Source: UBA4615 sp044360485
Lineage (GTDB): Bacteria > Pseudomonadota > Gammaproteobacteria > Burkholderiales > Burkholderiaceae_E
Assembly (NCBI GenBank): GCA_044360485.1
Contig: JBIKKG010000042.1
Coordinates: forward strand, 1 to 19,573
DNA length: 19,573 nt
Direction: 5' to 3'
In this document: piece after piece, positions 7,775 to 14,923 of the stretch
How positions within the stretch are numbered: position 1 is the first letter of the stretch
Layout: every line of letters starts with the position of its first letter
Notes under the pieces: model-generated
What the model saw: the letters and a program-made list of their open reading frames with translations, nothing else
Told to the model about the DNA's origin: nothing
Databases searched by the model: none
Program-made: the position numbers and the translations under genes

Positions 7775-9067
7775 TCAGGAGCGCTGTTTGCGCCAGGAGT
7801 CCTTCACGCGGATTTTGTCGCCATGGAACGTGAACAGATCGCAGCCGTCGACCTCAACCCGCTGCCCGTCGCTCGCACGCGTTCCCACAAAGGTCCATTC
7901 GGACACGCCCCGCCGGCCGGCCACGACATGGCGCGCGCGGGTCCATTGCGCATCGGGAAAGTCGGCCCAGGCTCTCATGAAGCCAATGCGCACGGCCTCG
8001 CGGCCAATGTAGCGGGTGCCGCTCGCCTCAGTGCCAGCCGACGTGTGAAACACGCAATCATCGGACATGCAGGCCATGAGTGCGTCGATGTCATGCTGGC
8101 TCCATGCCTGTGCGAACCTCTCCAGCAAATCGATATTGACCGTGGGTCGCACCAGCGAATGCGCCAGGAACTGTTCCATCGCTGCTTCGAGCGTTGCACA
8201 GCGCTCGCTCCCTGGCAGCGTCGAGTCCTGCAGCACGATGGGTGACGAGCGATCATAAAAATGCGGCTTGCCCGGCACGAGGTAACGCCTCATTCCCAGG
8301 CCTGCGCGCGCAGCGCATGACGCGAGGGCGAGAGTGCGTGGGGCAATGGAGGGCAGGTCGTGTTCGCCGGTGAAGATCAGGACGGGCGGCAGTCCTCGCG
8401 CGCCATGCACGTAGTACTCGGCGTCCTCCGGGTCCATGCCAGCTGACAGGCAGATGAGCGCAGCGGCTGGCACCCCCAAGGCAAAGATGGCATAGGCCGA
8501 CGCAAAACCACCTGCGGAAAATCCGCCCATCGCGATGCGATCAGGGTCGATGCTCCAGCGATTGGCATGACCTTCAATGAAGCGAAATGCTTGCGCCACA
8601 TCGGTCCATGCCGCCTCGACGCCGCATAACAGTTCTTCTGCGCTGGCGGGCGGCAATCCCAGCAGCTGACGGACCCAATCCATGCGACCTCGCTGCACCT
8701 CATGCCTGTTGCGCTTGATGGGTAAGGCTAGCGGGGCAGGGCGCTCCTGGGTCAGCCGATATCCGACAGAAAAGCAGACATAGCCGCGGGCGGCGAAGCG
8801 CTCGCAATATTCATGTACCGGCGTGTTGTGCGAGCCGTCCTGCTCGAATGCATCGCGATCCTTGGCGCCGCGGTGATAAGCGCCACCATGGGAAAGGACT
8901 AAGGCCGGGCGCCCCGCGATGGGCGCATCATCTGGGGGCAGATACACATCCAAAAGCAACGGGCGCACACTGGGCCGGCCCGTGCCATGGCCAATCGCGC
9001 CCTCACCATAGCAAACATCGCGCTCAATTCGGATCGCGGTCAGCGATGCGTTCGTCATGTCGTCCAT
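7775..9067 (-). CDS. Alpha/beta-hydrolase (esterase-like) fused to a SnoaL/NTF2-like domain, 430 aa
   Basis: Residues about 15-300 form an esterase/BD-FAE-like alpha/beta hydrolase: oxyanion-hole HGG at 60-62, nucleophile elbow G-F-S184-A-G, probable acid D237 (TGEHD) and catalytic H269 (GKPHF). Residues about 308-428 form a SnoaL-like NTF2-fold domain (NIDLLERFAQAWSQHDIDAL, then MSDDCVFHTSAG and YIGREAVR), a cone often used for small-molecule binding, isomerisation or ester cyclisation. The ATG at 9067 has AAAGGA about 7 bases upstream; M4 is a weaker alternative. No signal peptide is seen, so it is probably cytoplasmic. It is on the same strand as the putative sulfatase operon, 174 bp upstream of its first gene, but that operon has its own promoter, so the link is uncertain. 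Substrate unknown. Confidence 0.88.
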   Translation of the reverse strand: MDDMTNASLTAIRIERDVCYGEGAIGHGTGRPSVRPLLLDVYLPPDDAPIAGRPALVLSHGGAYHRGAKDRDAFEQDGSHNTPVHEYCERFAARGYVCFSVGYRLTQERPAPLALPIKRNRHEVQRGRMDWVRQLLGLPPASAEELLCGVEAAWTDVAQAFRFIEGHANRWSIDPDRIAMGGFSAGGFASAYAIFALGVPAAALICLSAGMDPEDAEYYVHGARGLPPVLIFTGEHDLPSIAPRTLALASCAARAGLGMRRYLVPGKPHFYDRSSPIVLQDSTLPGSERCATLEAAMEQFLAHSLVRPTVNIDLLERFAQAWSQHDIDALMACMSDDCVFHTSAGTEASGTRYIGREAVRIGFMRAWADFPDAQWTRARHVVAGRRGVSEWTFVGTRASDGQRVEVDGCDLFTFHGDKIRVKDSWRKQRS

Positions 9068-9217
9068 TGGTTGTCCTTTCCAGCGTGCAGTCAGTTGATC
9101 GAGGCGCGGGCACTGCGCGCCCCTTCAGCCTCGTTCCAGTCGTCGCGCCGAAACTTTGCCCGCGATTGGTCGACGCTGGGGGTAGGTTGCACTGGAAATG
9201 AACCTGCCATGAGCCGG

Positions 9218-10696
9218 TCAGAACAGGCTGCCCTGGCGCGTATCAGGTTCACGGACACGCTTGGTTCGCTTGCCTGTCGCGGGCAGACCGCTCTTGCGCG
9301 AGCCATGCTTTTGCTGAATGGCTCCGGCTTCACGATGGGCCTCGCCAGTCTGGCGCAAGCCATAGAGCTGTTCCTTGGCCCAGGCCAGTGCGCTGCGTTC
9401 ATCGACGATGGGCTGCGGGTACGCGGTGCTGCCAAACTCCGGTATCCACTGTCGGATGTAGTGGCCCTGGGGATCCTGATCGAGCGCTTGTTTGGCGGGC
9501 GAGTAGATCCGCAAGGTGTTGATACCGGTGGTGCCCGATTGCATCTGCATCTGGCTCCAGTGAATGCCCGGCTCGAAGTCGAGGAATTGGCGCGCCAGGA
9601 ACAGGCCAGGCTCGCGCCAATGCAGCCACAGGTGATAGGCGGCAAAGCTGACTAGCATCGCGCGCATGCGAAAGTTGAGCCAGCCTGTTGCGACCAGCTG
9701 GCGCATGCAGGCATCCACCATGGGAAAGCCGGTTCGCCCTTCGCACCATGCCTGCAGGCGTTCGCGGTCCATCTCGCGCATCGGCACCCCGTCGCCGGCA
9801 CGCAGTCCGTCTGCGCTGCGCGCAAAGTTGCGCCATTCAATGTCGGGTTCGTCCTCCAGCTTCTGCATGAAGTGGCAGTGCCACCGCAAGCGGCTGCTGA
9901 ACCCGCGCAGGCCATACGCCAACTCGCGACTGGCGGTACGGTGAATGGCGGCTTCGGTGGCCTGGTGCACCGTGCGCATCGACAGCGTGCCGAAGGCAAA
10001 GTGTTCAGACAGTCGGCTGCAGCCGGTTGGCGCCGTCAGTGGGCTCGAGAGGTGACGTCGATAGCCCAGCGCACGGCCACTCAAAAAGCTGGCAAGCATG
10101 GCCTGGCCTGCTGCCTCGCCACCCGGCGGTGTGTCGGGTGCTGCGGCAATGCCCAGATCGCGCAGCGCAGGCAAGCTGCGTGACGCCTTGGCAGGGGAAA
10201 AGCCGGGCGCAGCCCTGAACGCCTGTGGGGTGGGGACGCAAGGCGCGTCCATGCGCTGCTGCCAGCGCGACGCCCAGCCTTTGCGGTCCTTCAGCCGACG
10301 TACTACGCCGGTCTGGGGGAATTCAGTCCAGGCGACGCTCAGGGATCGGCACCACTGTGCCACCTGACGATCGCGCGCGTAGCTCCATCCCGGGCCGGTT
10401 TCTTCGTGGCTGAGCAGATGCGTGAAGGCGAATTCGTCGTGCAGCGCCGCGAGCACTGCCACCGCATCGCCCGTACGTACCAGCAAGGGGAGGCCACGTG
10501 CAGCCAGGGCGTCACGTAGCGGTGCGAGGCACTTCAGCAGCCAGTCGATATGCCGTGGGTGACATTCGGGACTGCTTAGCCAGGCGGGCTCAATGATGAA
10601 CAGTCCAAGCGCTGCATCGCAGTGCGCGGCTTCAGCTAGCGGTGCGTGATCGGCGATGCGCAGGTCACGCTTGAACCAGACCACGGCCCCGTTCAT
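9218..10696 (-). CDS. Photolyase/cryptochrome-family FAD protein, 492 aa
   Basis: Probably repairs UV-induced pyrimidine dimers with light, or acts as a cryptochrome-type photoreceptor. The N-terminal alpha/beta antenna domain starts AVVWFKRDLRIADHAPL (4-20). The C-terminal FAD domain has the signature EGRTGFPMVDACMRQL, TGWLNFRMRAML (319-347) and GTTGINTLRIYSP (388-400). Where classical CPD photolyases such as E. coli PhrB carry WQW, this protein reads MQM (383-385 by eye). I recall this from a separate bacterial photolyase-like clade, so the lesion specificity is open. Residues about 446-492 are a basic tail ending in QGSLF, a good match to a beta-clamp-binding pentapeptide. The ATG at 10696 is one base after the stop of the DCC-COQ7 gene, so the two are coupled. 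Confidence 0.9.
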   Translation of the reverse strand: MNGAVVWFKRDLRIADHAPLAEAAHCDAALGLFIIEPAWLSSPECHPRHIDWLLKCLAPLRDALAARGLPLLVRTGDAVAVLAALHDEFAFTHLLSHEETGPGWSYARDRQVAQWCRSLSVAWTEFPQTGVVRRLKDRKGWASRWQQRMDAPCVPTPQAFRAAPGFSPAKASRSLPALRDLGIAAAPDTPPGGEAAGQAMLASFLSGRALGYRRHLSSPLTAPTGCSRLSEHFAFGTLSMRTVHQATEAAIHRTASRELAYGLRGFSSRLRWHCHFMQKLEDEPDIEWRNFARSADGLRAGDGVPMREMDRERLQAWCEGRTGFPMVDACMRQLVATGWLNFRMRAMLVSFAAYHLWLHWREPGLFLARQFLDFEPGIHWSQMQMQSGTTGINTLRIYSPAKQALDQDPQGHYIRQWIPEFGSTAYPQPIVDERSALAWAKEQLYGLRQTGEAHREAGAIQQKHGSRKSGLPATGKRTKRVREPDTRQGSLF

Positions 10697-10697
10697 C

Positions 10698-11651
10698 TCA
10701 GATCCTGCGTGCCATCACCACAGCGCCAGACGAGCCGGCGGCCACCACTGCACACCACACTTTCAGTGGCAGGGGCTGCTTCATGCCGGCCAGGGCAGCC
10801 GATTCGTCGCGGTGCTCGCGCTCATCGGCCTGGCAGTCTTGCAGCAGCACCAGCAGATCTTTCAGGCGCTCAGCGTCGGGCCCCGCCTGCAGATGGTCGA
10901 TCTGCTGCTGATAGTGCTGGTCAACGAAGGTTTCGACCGAGGCAATGGTGGCGTACACGGCACGCCTTCCTGCCAACGCGGGCAGCGCGCCGGTCAGCCA
11001 ACCTGCCACACGCCAGAGGAAGAGCAAGCGGCTGCGCCGTTGCGGTGCCAACCAATGCTCCACGCGCAACAGGTGATCAGCCTCTGTCTTGCCGTGCCGA
11101 TGAGCAAACGCAAGCAGTTCGGTGTCGCCGCGCCACGCTGCCACGCTGGCCAAGCCCTTGTAGATGTAGACCGCGCCCGTTTCCCCCGCATGGTCGGACC
11201 GAAGCTCACGCTCCATGTGCTCAGAGAGCACGGGGGCCGGGGCCTCGTGCGTTGGTGCGTCGGGCGCCACGCGGCGTGCCAGACTTTGGAGCGCAGGGCG
11301 TATGCGCAAAAAGGCGTTGTAGCTCCACTCGAACACCACCAGCATGCCGGGAAGTTGGGCCAGTCGCGCAAGCCATCGCCAGCCTGGAAGCCGGCCCCAC
11401 ATGGCCACGAAGGCCGCCGCACCACTCAGGCGCGAGCCGTCTGCGCGTTGGACATGAAAGCGCGCAAGCAGCGCCTGGCGCTCGATGTCTGAAACGGTCG
11501 TATCGTCGCTGCGGCTGATGTCAGCGAAGCACAGTCCGCTGCCGGACTGCTTTTGCGCAAGGCGCTGCACATGCGCAATTTCGCGCTGGCACAGCGGGCA
11601 GCCACCGTCGTACAGCACGGTGAGGGTGTCTTCTTGAGGGGCGGGCTTCAT
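10698..11651 (-). CDS. DCC (DUF393) thiol-oxidoreductase-like domain fused to COQ7-type demethoxyubiquinone hydroxylase, 317 aa
   Basis: Two domains. Residues 8 to about 125 are a DCC/DUF393 thioredoxin-like domain with YDGGC18-P-L-C21. Residues about 140-317 are a COQ7 di-iron protein that should hydroxylate demethoxyubiquinone in ubiquinone synthesis. Its carboxylate/His set is complete: E157 (HAGETGAVYIYKG), E190 and H193 (TEADH), E240 (SVETFVDQHY) and E277 and H280 (EREH). Stand-alone bacterial COQ7 proteins are about 170-220 residues, so the N-terminal domain is a true addition. The C-terminal hydrophobic helix (about 297-313) suggests membrane association, fitting a quinone substrate. 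It is the upstream partner of the photolyase gene (1-bp gap) and is divergent from the COG3650-like gene. The start ATG at 11651 has only a weak AGGGA site. Confidence 0.88.
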   Translation of the reverse strand: MKPAPQEDTLTVLYDGGCPLCQREIAHVQRLAQKQSGSGLCFADISRSDDTTVSDIERQALLARFHVQRADGSRLSGAAAFVAMWGRLPGWRWLARLAQLPGMLVVFEWSYNAFLRIRPALQSLARRVAPDAPTHEAPAPVLSEHMERELRSDHAGETGAVYIYKGLASVAAWRGDTELLAFAHRHGKTEADHLLRVEHWLAPQRRSRLLFLWRVAGWLTGALPALAGRRAVYATIASVETFVDQHYQQQIDHLQAGPDAERLKDLLVLLQDCQADEREHRDESAALAGMKQPLPLKVWCAVVAAGSSGAVVMARRI

Positions 11652-11882
11652 GCGGGTCCCTGGGTACGGAGCTGTCGCAGTCGCTGCTCGTACAGGGCCG
11701 AAAGGGCACGCGGACAGCCTGCTGCTGCGCTAAAACAGCCGCAGTACATTGGAAGGTGGCGCATAGGAGGAGGGATTCGGCTGGATCGATACCAGCGCAT
11801 CAACGGTTTCGAATTCTAACTTTCAAGCCATGGGCAGCAGACGATTGGCCCTATTCGCCTGGTCTGTCCCTTGAAGTCATAC

Positions 11883-11902
11883 TGAGCGCTTCACAGCGCT
11901 CA
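11883..11902. repeat. Perfect hairpin/operator-like inverted repeat before the COG3650-like gene
   Basis: TGAGCGCT (11883-11890) and AGCGCTCA (11895-11902) are perfect 8-bp arms around a 4-base loop TCAC. It ends 14 bp before the ATG at 11917. It could be a 5'-leader hairpin or a dimeric regulator's site. No T-run follows, and the rest of the 265-bp divergent gap (11652-11916) shows no clear gene or promoter to me. Confidence 0.45.
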
Positions 11903-11916
11903 CCTCGAGTCAGTCG

Positions 11917-12672
11917 ATGAACCTTAGGATGAAGTGCCAGACCCCAATCAGTGAAGCTGCCCTGCCTGTTCAGCCTGCGATCCTCAAGCGCGTTTCGGCC
12001 TGGCCCTGTGTCGTTGCACTCGCAGCGCTTGCGATGGCCGTATCAGCTCAGGCAACTGAACAGCGCGCAGCGGCGTACCACGACGCGCCACGCAAGCTCT
12101 ATCGCGGCACGCTCACCCAAGAGGAAGATCGCCTGTTGCTGTCCCCCTGTGGCGGTGGTCGGGTAGTCCGTGTGCGGGATGTCTCGCCTGAAGTCATCAT
12201 CACCGCCGCGATCACTGACATTGGCTTTGATCGGGTGAAGCGCCTGCACTTTGAAGCTTATGGTCGCATGCGAGATGGCGAACTGATGATCGACCGTCTG
12301 AACCGTGCAGGCGTTGAGATGGGTTGTGAGAAGAACCAGGCTGGGTTGCGTGCACAAGGCAACGAACCTGGCTGGGCCCTTGAATCCAGACCCACGGGGG
12401 TGACTTGGACTCGGCAGGGCGAAGCCGCCTTGCGTGCGCCACCCGTTGCATTGGGGTGGCGTTGGCCTGACGGCGATCAGCACAGACCGCACGCCATGCT
12501 GGAGGTCGCGACACAGCATGTGGCACTGAGCGCCGCGCTGACCCCGAGAATCTGCCGTGACAGCATGGCGGACGCGGTGTATGGCTTTACCGCGCGGGTT
12601 CGGCAGTCGCGTCCGGAGCCTGCCGCTGACTTCAAGGGGTGTGCTTATCTGGGTACCGAGCGATTGCGCTGA
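11917..12672 (+). CDS. Exported COG3650-like protein of unknown function, 251 aa
   Basis: Not assigned a biochemical role. A hydrophobic segment at about 29-46 after K24-R25, ending VSAQATEQ, looks like a Sec signal peptide, so the protein is probably periplasmic. The body has the pattern of COG3650 envelope proteins: YRGTL (62-66), a first Cys in SPCGG (76-80), RAQGNEPGWALE (145-156), CRDSMADAVYGFTARV (213-228) and GCAYLG (241-246). Conserved Cys pairs could form disulfides. No lipobox is convincing. The ATG at 11917 has a poor ribosome-binding site; M5 at 11929 is an alternative and leaves the signal intact. It opens a plus-strand series of four genes. Confidence 0.7.
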   Translation: MNLRMKCQTPISEAALPVQPAILKRVSAWPCVVALAALAMAVSAQATEQRAAAYHDAPRKLYRGTLTQEEDRLLLSPCGGGRVVRVRDVSPEVIITAAITDIGFDRVKRLHFEAYGRMRDGELMIDRLNRAGVEMGCEKNQAGLRAQGNEPGWALESRPTGVTWTRQGEAALRAPPVALGWRWPDGDQHRPHAMLEVATQHVALSAALTPRICRDSMADAVYGFTARVRQSRPEPAADFKGCAYLGTERLR

Positions 12673-12675
12673 TGT

Positions 12676-12699
12676 CTGTGGATGTCAATCAATCCACGG
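12676..12699 (+). repeat. Stem-loop between the COG3650-like and GNAT genes
   Basis: CTGTGGAT (12676-12683) pairs with ATCCACGG (12692-12699) through an 8-base loop, with one U-G wobble in RNA. It starts 3 bases after the upstream stop and has no downstream T-run, so it is a weak terminator at best. It covers the otherwise possible ATG start at 12682, supporting the downstream TTG as the real GNAT start. Confidence 0.4.
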
Positions 12700-12732
12700 T
12701 GCGGTGATTCGAAACACGCTGGAGGCAGCAGG

Positions 12733-13581
12733 TTGAATATCAGCATCGATCAGATGCGCCAGGATGAGGTCCTCACACTGGCCGAGTGGGCCTCTTCGGA
12801 GGGTTGGAACCCAGGCAAAGCGGATATCGACCTCGCCTGGGCGTTTGATTCGCACGCGTTTATCGCCATGCGACAAGGCGATGAGCTTGTAGCGGGTGGC
12901 ACCATCCTGTCCTATGGCGCAGCGTTCGGTTTCATGGGCTTGTTCATCGTTCGCGCGGATCTGCGTGGACAGGGCCTGGGTACGCAGCTGTGGCATCACC
13001 GTCGCGATCGCTTGCTGGCCCGCCTGCATCGCGGTGCGTCCATCGGCATGGACGGCGTGTTCGACATGGTGCCTTTCTACACCCGGGGCGGCTTTCAGCT
13101 GGCCTGGCGCGATCTGCGCTTTGAAGGCACTGCACGCGGCCTTCAGGATCCTCGGGCCGTCGATCTTCAGTCCATCCCCTTCGCCCAGATTGATCAGTTC
13201 GATCGACGCTATTTCGGCGTTTCGCGAACCATGCTCCTGCAGGCCTGGATCCGACAGCCGGGCAGCCATGCACTCGGGCTGATCGAAGCGGGTGAACTGG
13301 TCGCGTATGGCGTGGTGCGACCCGCCCAGGTCGGCTTCAAGATCGGACCGGCTTTTGCGCGCCGTCCTGATCTGGCCGAGCGTTTGTTGGGTGCACTGTT
13401 CGCGAAAGTAGAGGGACATACGGTGCAACTCGATGTGCCGGAGTGCAACGAACCGGGACTCAAGCTCGCTTCTCTGTTTGGTCTGTCCGAGTCGTTCGGA
13501 TGCGCACGCATGTACCACGGTGTGGCGCCTCAGATCGATGTCAGGGGTGTCTTCGGTGTGACCTCGTTTGAGTTCGGTTGA
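12733..13581 (+). CDS. GNAT-family N-acetyltransferase, probably double-domain, 282 aa
   Basis: Transfers an acetyl group from acetyl-CoA; acceptor unknown. The N-terminal GNAT core begins NISIDQMRQDEVLTLAEWAS. Its acetyl-CoA loop is GLFIVRADLRGQGLGTQLW (motif A, R/Q-x-x-G-x-G/A as RGQGLG). The second half, including ELVAYGVVRPAQVGFKIGPA, resembles the C-terminal GNAT-like domain of YitH/HsAcT-type proteins. I place the start at TTG 12733 because GGAGG stands 7 bases before it and the family usually begins there; the ATG at 12682 would add 17 residues that look unlike the family and has no ribosome-binding site. It lies 60 bp after the COG3650-like stop and may share its transcript. Confidence 0.85.
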   Translation: MNISIDQMRQDEVLTLAEWASSEGWNPGKADIDLAWAFDSHAFIAMRQGDELVAGGTILSYGAAFGFMGLFIVRADLRGQGLGTQLWHHRRDRLLARLHRGASIGMDGVFDMVPFYTRGGFQLAWRDLRFEGTARGLQDPRAVDLQSIPFAQIDQFDRRYFGVSRTMLLQAWIRQPGSHALGLIEAGELVAYGVVRPAQVGFKIGPAFARRPDLAERLLGALFAKVEGHTVQLDVPECNEPGLKLASLFGLSESFGCARMYHGVAPQIDVRGVFGVTSFEFG

Positions 13582-13711
13582 GACGCTCAAAACAAGGTAC
13601 CCTCGCCAGCGCGCTGCTTGTTGCCTGCTGCCTGACCTCTTGAAGGGGTGTGTCACTCGCTGATCGCCGCGGCCCCGACCCGCTGCGCAGCCGCGCGAGC
13701 GCACCACATCA

Positions 13712-13737
13712 CTGAAGGCCTGGGCATTCGCCTTCAG
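13712..13737 (+). repeat. Stem-loop in the leader of the acyltransferase gene
   Basis: CTGAAGGC (13712-13719) and GCCTTCAG (13730-13737) are perfect 8-bp arms with a 10-base loop. It ends 15 bases before the ATG at 13753, close to the weak ribosome-binding GAG. No T-run follows. It may shape translation of the acyltransferase, or be a leftover attenuator-like structure. Confidence 0.4.
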
Positions 13738-13752
13738 GCTGAGCTCCGGCGC

Positions 13753-14343
13753 ATGCACCGAACGATCTTCGATACCCCCGTCATCAATACCCTGCTACGC
13801 GCCGTCTCGCGGGCTTTCTTGCATACCGCAGGCTGGTCGGTGCGTGGCGAGTTGCCGCCGCAGGCGCGCAAATGCGTGCTGATTGCAGCGCCGCACACCA
13901 GTAACTGGGATTTGCCTTACACCCTCATGGTCGCCTTCGTGCTGCGCCTGAATGTCTACTGGATGGGCAAGCACAGCCTGTTCTTCTTTCCGTTCGGGCC
14001 GGTGATGCGATGGCTGGGCGGGATTGCGGTGGATCGCACCGGTAGCAACAGTCAGGTGTCTGCGTCTGCCGCTGCGCTCAGGGCAGCAGATGGCCCGGTG
14101 CAGCTGGTGGTGCCGCCCGAGGGCACGCGCGGCAAGACACGGCACTGGAAAACGGGCTTTTACTACATTGCCCTGGAAGCAGGTGTACCGATCATCCTGG
14201 CCTATATGGACTACAGCACCAAGGTGTCTGGGCTGGGGCCGATCTTCGTCCCCACCGGAGATGTGCAGGCCGATATGCTTGAGATCAAGCGTTTTTATGC
14301 CGGCATACAAGGGCGGCGGCCGCATCAGTTTCAAGCGGATTGA
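13753..14343 (+). CDS. PlsC-type lysophospholipid acyltransferase family protein, 196 aa
   Basis: Membrane-associated acyltransferase family that acylates lysophosphatidate or a related lysolipid. The catalytic HX4D motif is H48-TSNW-D53 (AAPHTSNWDLPY) and the phosphate-binding motif is PPEGTR at 121-126. The hydrophobic stretch around 74-92 fits membrane association. At 196 residues it is shorter than E. coli PlsC (about 245), like the many small members found in proteobacteria, so the substrate may differ from the classical 1-acyl-glycerol-3-phosphate. I use the ATG at 13753 because family members begin near RTIFDTP; a GTG at 13648 would add 35 unconvincing residues. The ygjP-like gene follows 25 bp later, probably in the same transcript. 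Confidence 0.88.
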   Translation: MHRTIFDTPVINTLLRAVSRAFLHTAGWSVRGELPPQARKCVLIAAPHTSNWDLPYTLMVAFVLRLNVYWMGKHSLFFFPFGPVMRWLGGIAVDRTGSNSQVSASAAALRAADGPVQLVVPPEGTRGKTRHWKTGFYYIALEAGVPIILAYMDYSTKVSGLGPIFVPTGDVQADMLEIKRFYAGIQGRRPHQFQAD

Positions 14344-14368
14344 TCGGCGCTTCGGCTACGATCGCGTC

Positions 14369-14923
14369 ATGCATGCATTGCGTTATCTGAGCGGGTATCC
14401 GCCCGACATCCTGGAGCAGGTGCACCGGCTGATCGAGACGCAGCGTCTGCATGCCACGCTCGCGCAGCGCCACCCCGATCGGCACATGGTGCGCAATGAC
14501 CGCCTGTTGCTGGACTATGTCGGCGAGTTGAAAGCGCGCTATCTCAAGAGTGCGCCGCCTCTGGCCAAGGTCATGTATGACAATCGGCTGCAGGCGGTAC
14601 GCCAGGCGCTGGGCACACATACCGCGGTGTCGCGCGTGCAGGGCAACCAACTCAAGGCCAAACGCGAAATTCGCATTGCCAGTGTCTTCAAGGATGCGCC
14701 AACGACCATGTTGCGCATGATCGTCGTGCATGAGTTGGCGCATCTGCGCGAACCGGATCACAGCAAGGATTTTTACGCCTTATGCCGGCATATGCAGCCG
14801 GACTACCATCAGGTGGAGTTCGACACACGCCTATGGCTTACTGCTTTGGAGATCGAAGGCGACGCCGGCGCGACGCAGGGCTCAGCCACTGCAACAGACG
14901 CGCGTACACACGAGGATCGTTGA
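14369..14923 (+). CDS. YgjP-like M48-type metallopeptidase domain protein, 184 aa
   Basis: Predicted zinc metalloprotein of the YgjP (DUF45) family. The zinc motif is H121-E122-L-A-H125 with a probable third ligand H131 (REPDHSKDFY). The family blocks RVQGNQLKAKREIRIAS (89-105) and HMQPDYHQVEFDTRLWL (141-157) are present. No signal peptide, so cytoplasmic. Substrate unknown. The start ATG at 14369 is the family-like start (ALRYLSGYP); its ribosome-binding site is weak, and translation may be coupled to the acyltransferase gene 25 bp upstream. The last 86 bp overlap the convergent hydrolase gene on the opposite strand, and residues beyond about 160 look like non-conserved tail. Confidence 0.9.
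   Translation: MHALRYLSGYPPDILEQVHRLIETQRLHATLAQRHPDRHMVRNDRLLLDYVGELKARYLKSAPPLAKVMYDNRLQAVRQALGTHTAVSRVQGNQLKAKREIRIASVFKDAPTTMLRMIVVHELAHLREPDHSKDFYALCRHMQPDYHQVEFDTRLWLTALEIEGDAGATQGSATATDARTHEDR

Noticed and set aside
9091..9210. 39-codon minus-strand frame between the photolyase and the hydrolase
   Set aside because: No convincing ribosome-binding site and no recognised family; it does not resemble the DUF2256 proteins often found near photolyases.
11652..11916. Possible tRNA-like segment (TTCGAATTC near 11808) in the divergent gap
   Set aside because: No acceptor, D-arm or anticodon arm can be paired around it, and the T-loop consensus is not met.
12685..13758. 357-codon minus-strand frame opposite the GNAT gene
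   Set aside because: Low-complexity antisense translation; the plus frame has GNAT motif A and a good ribosome-binding site.
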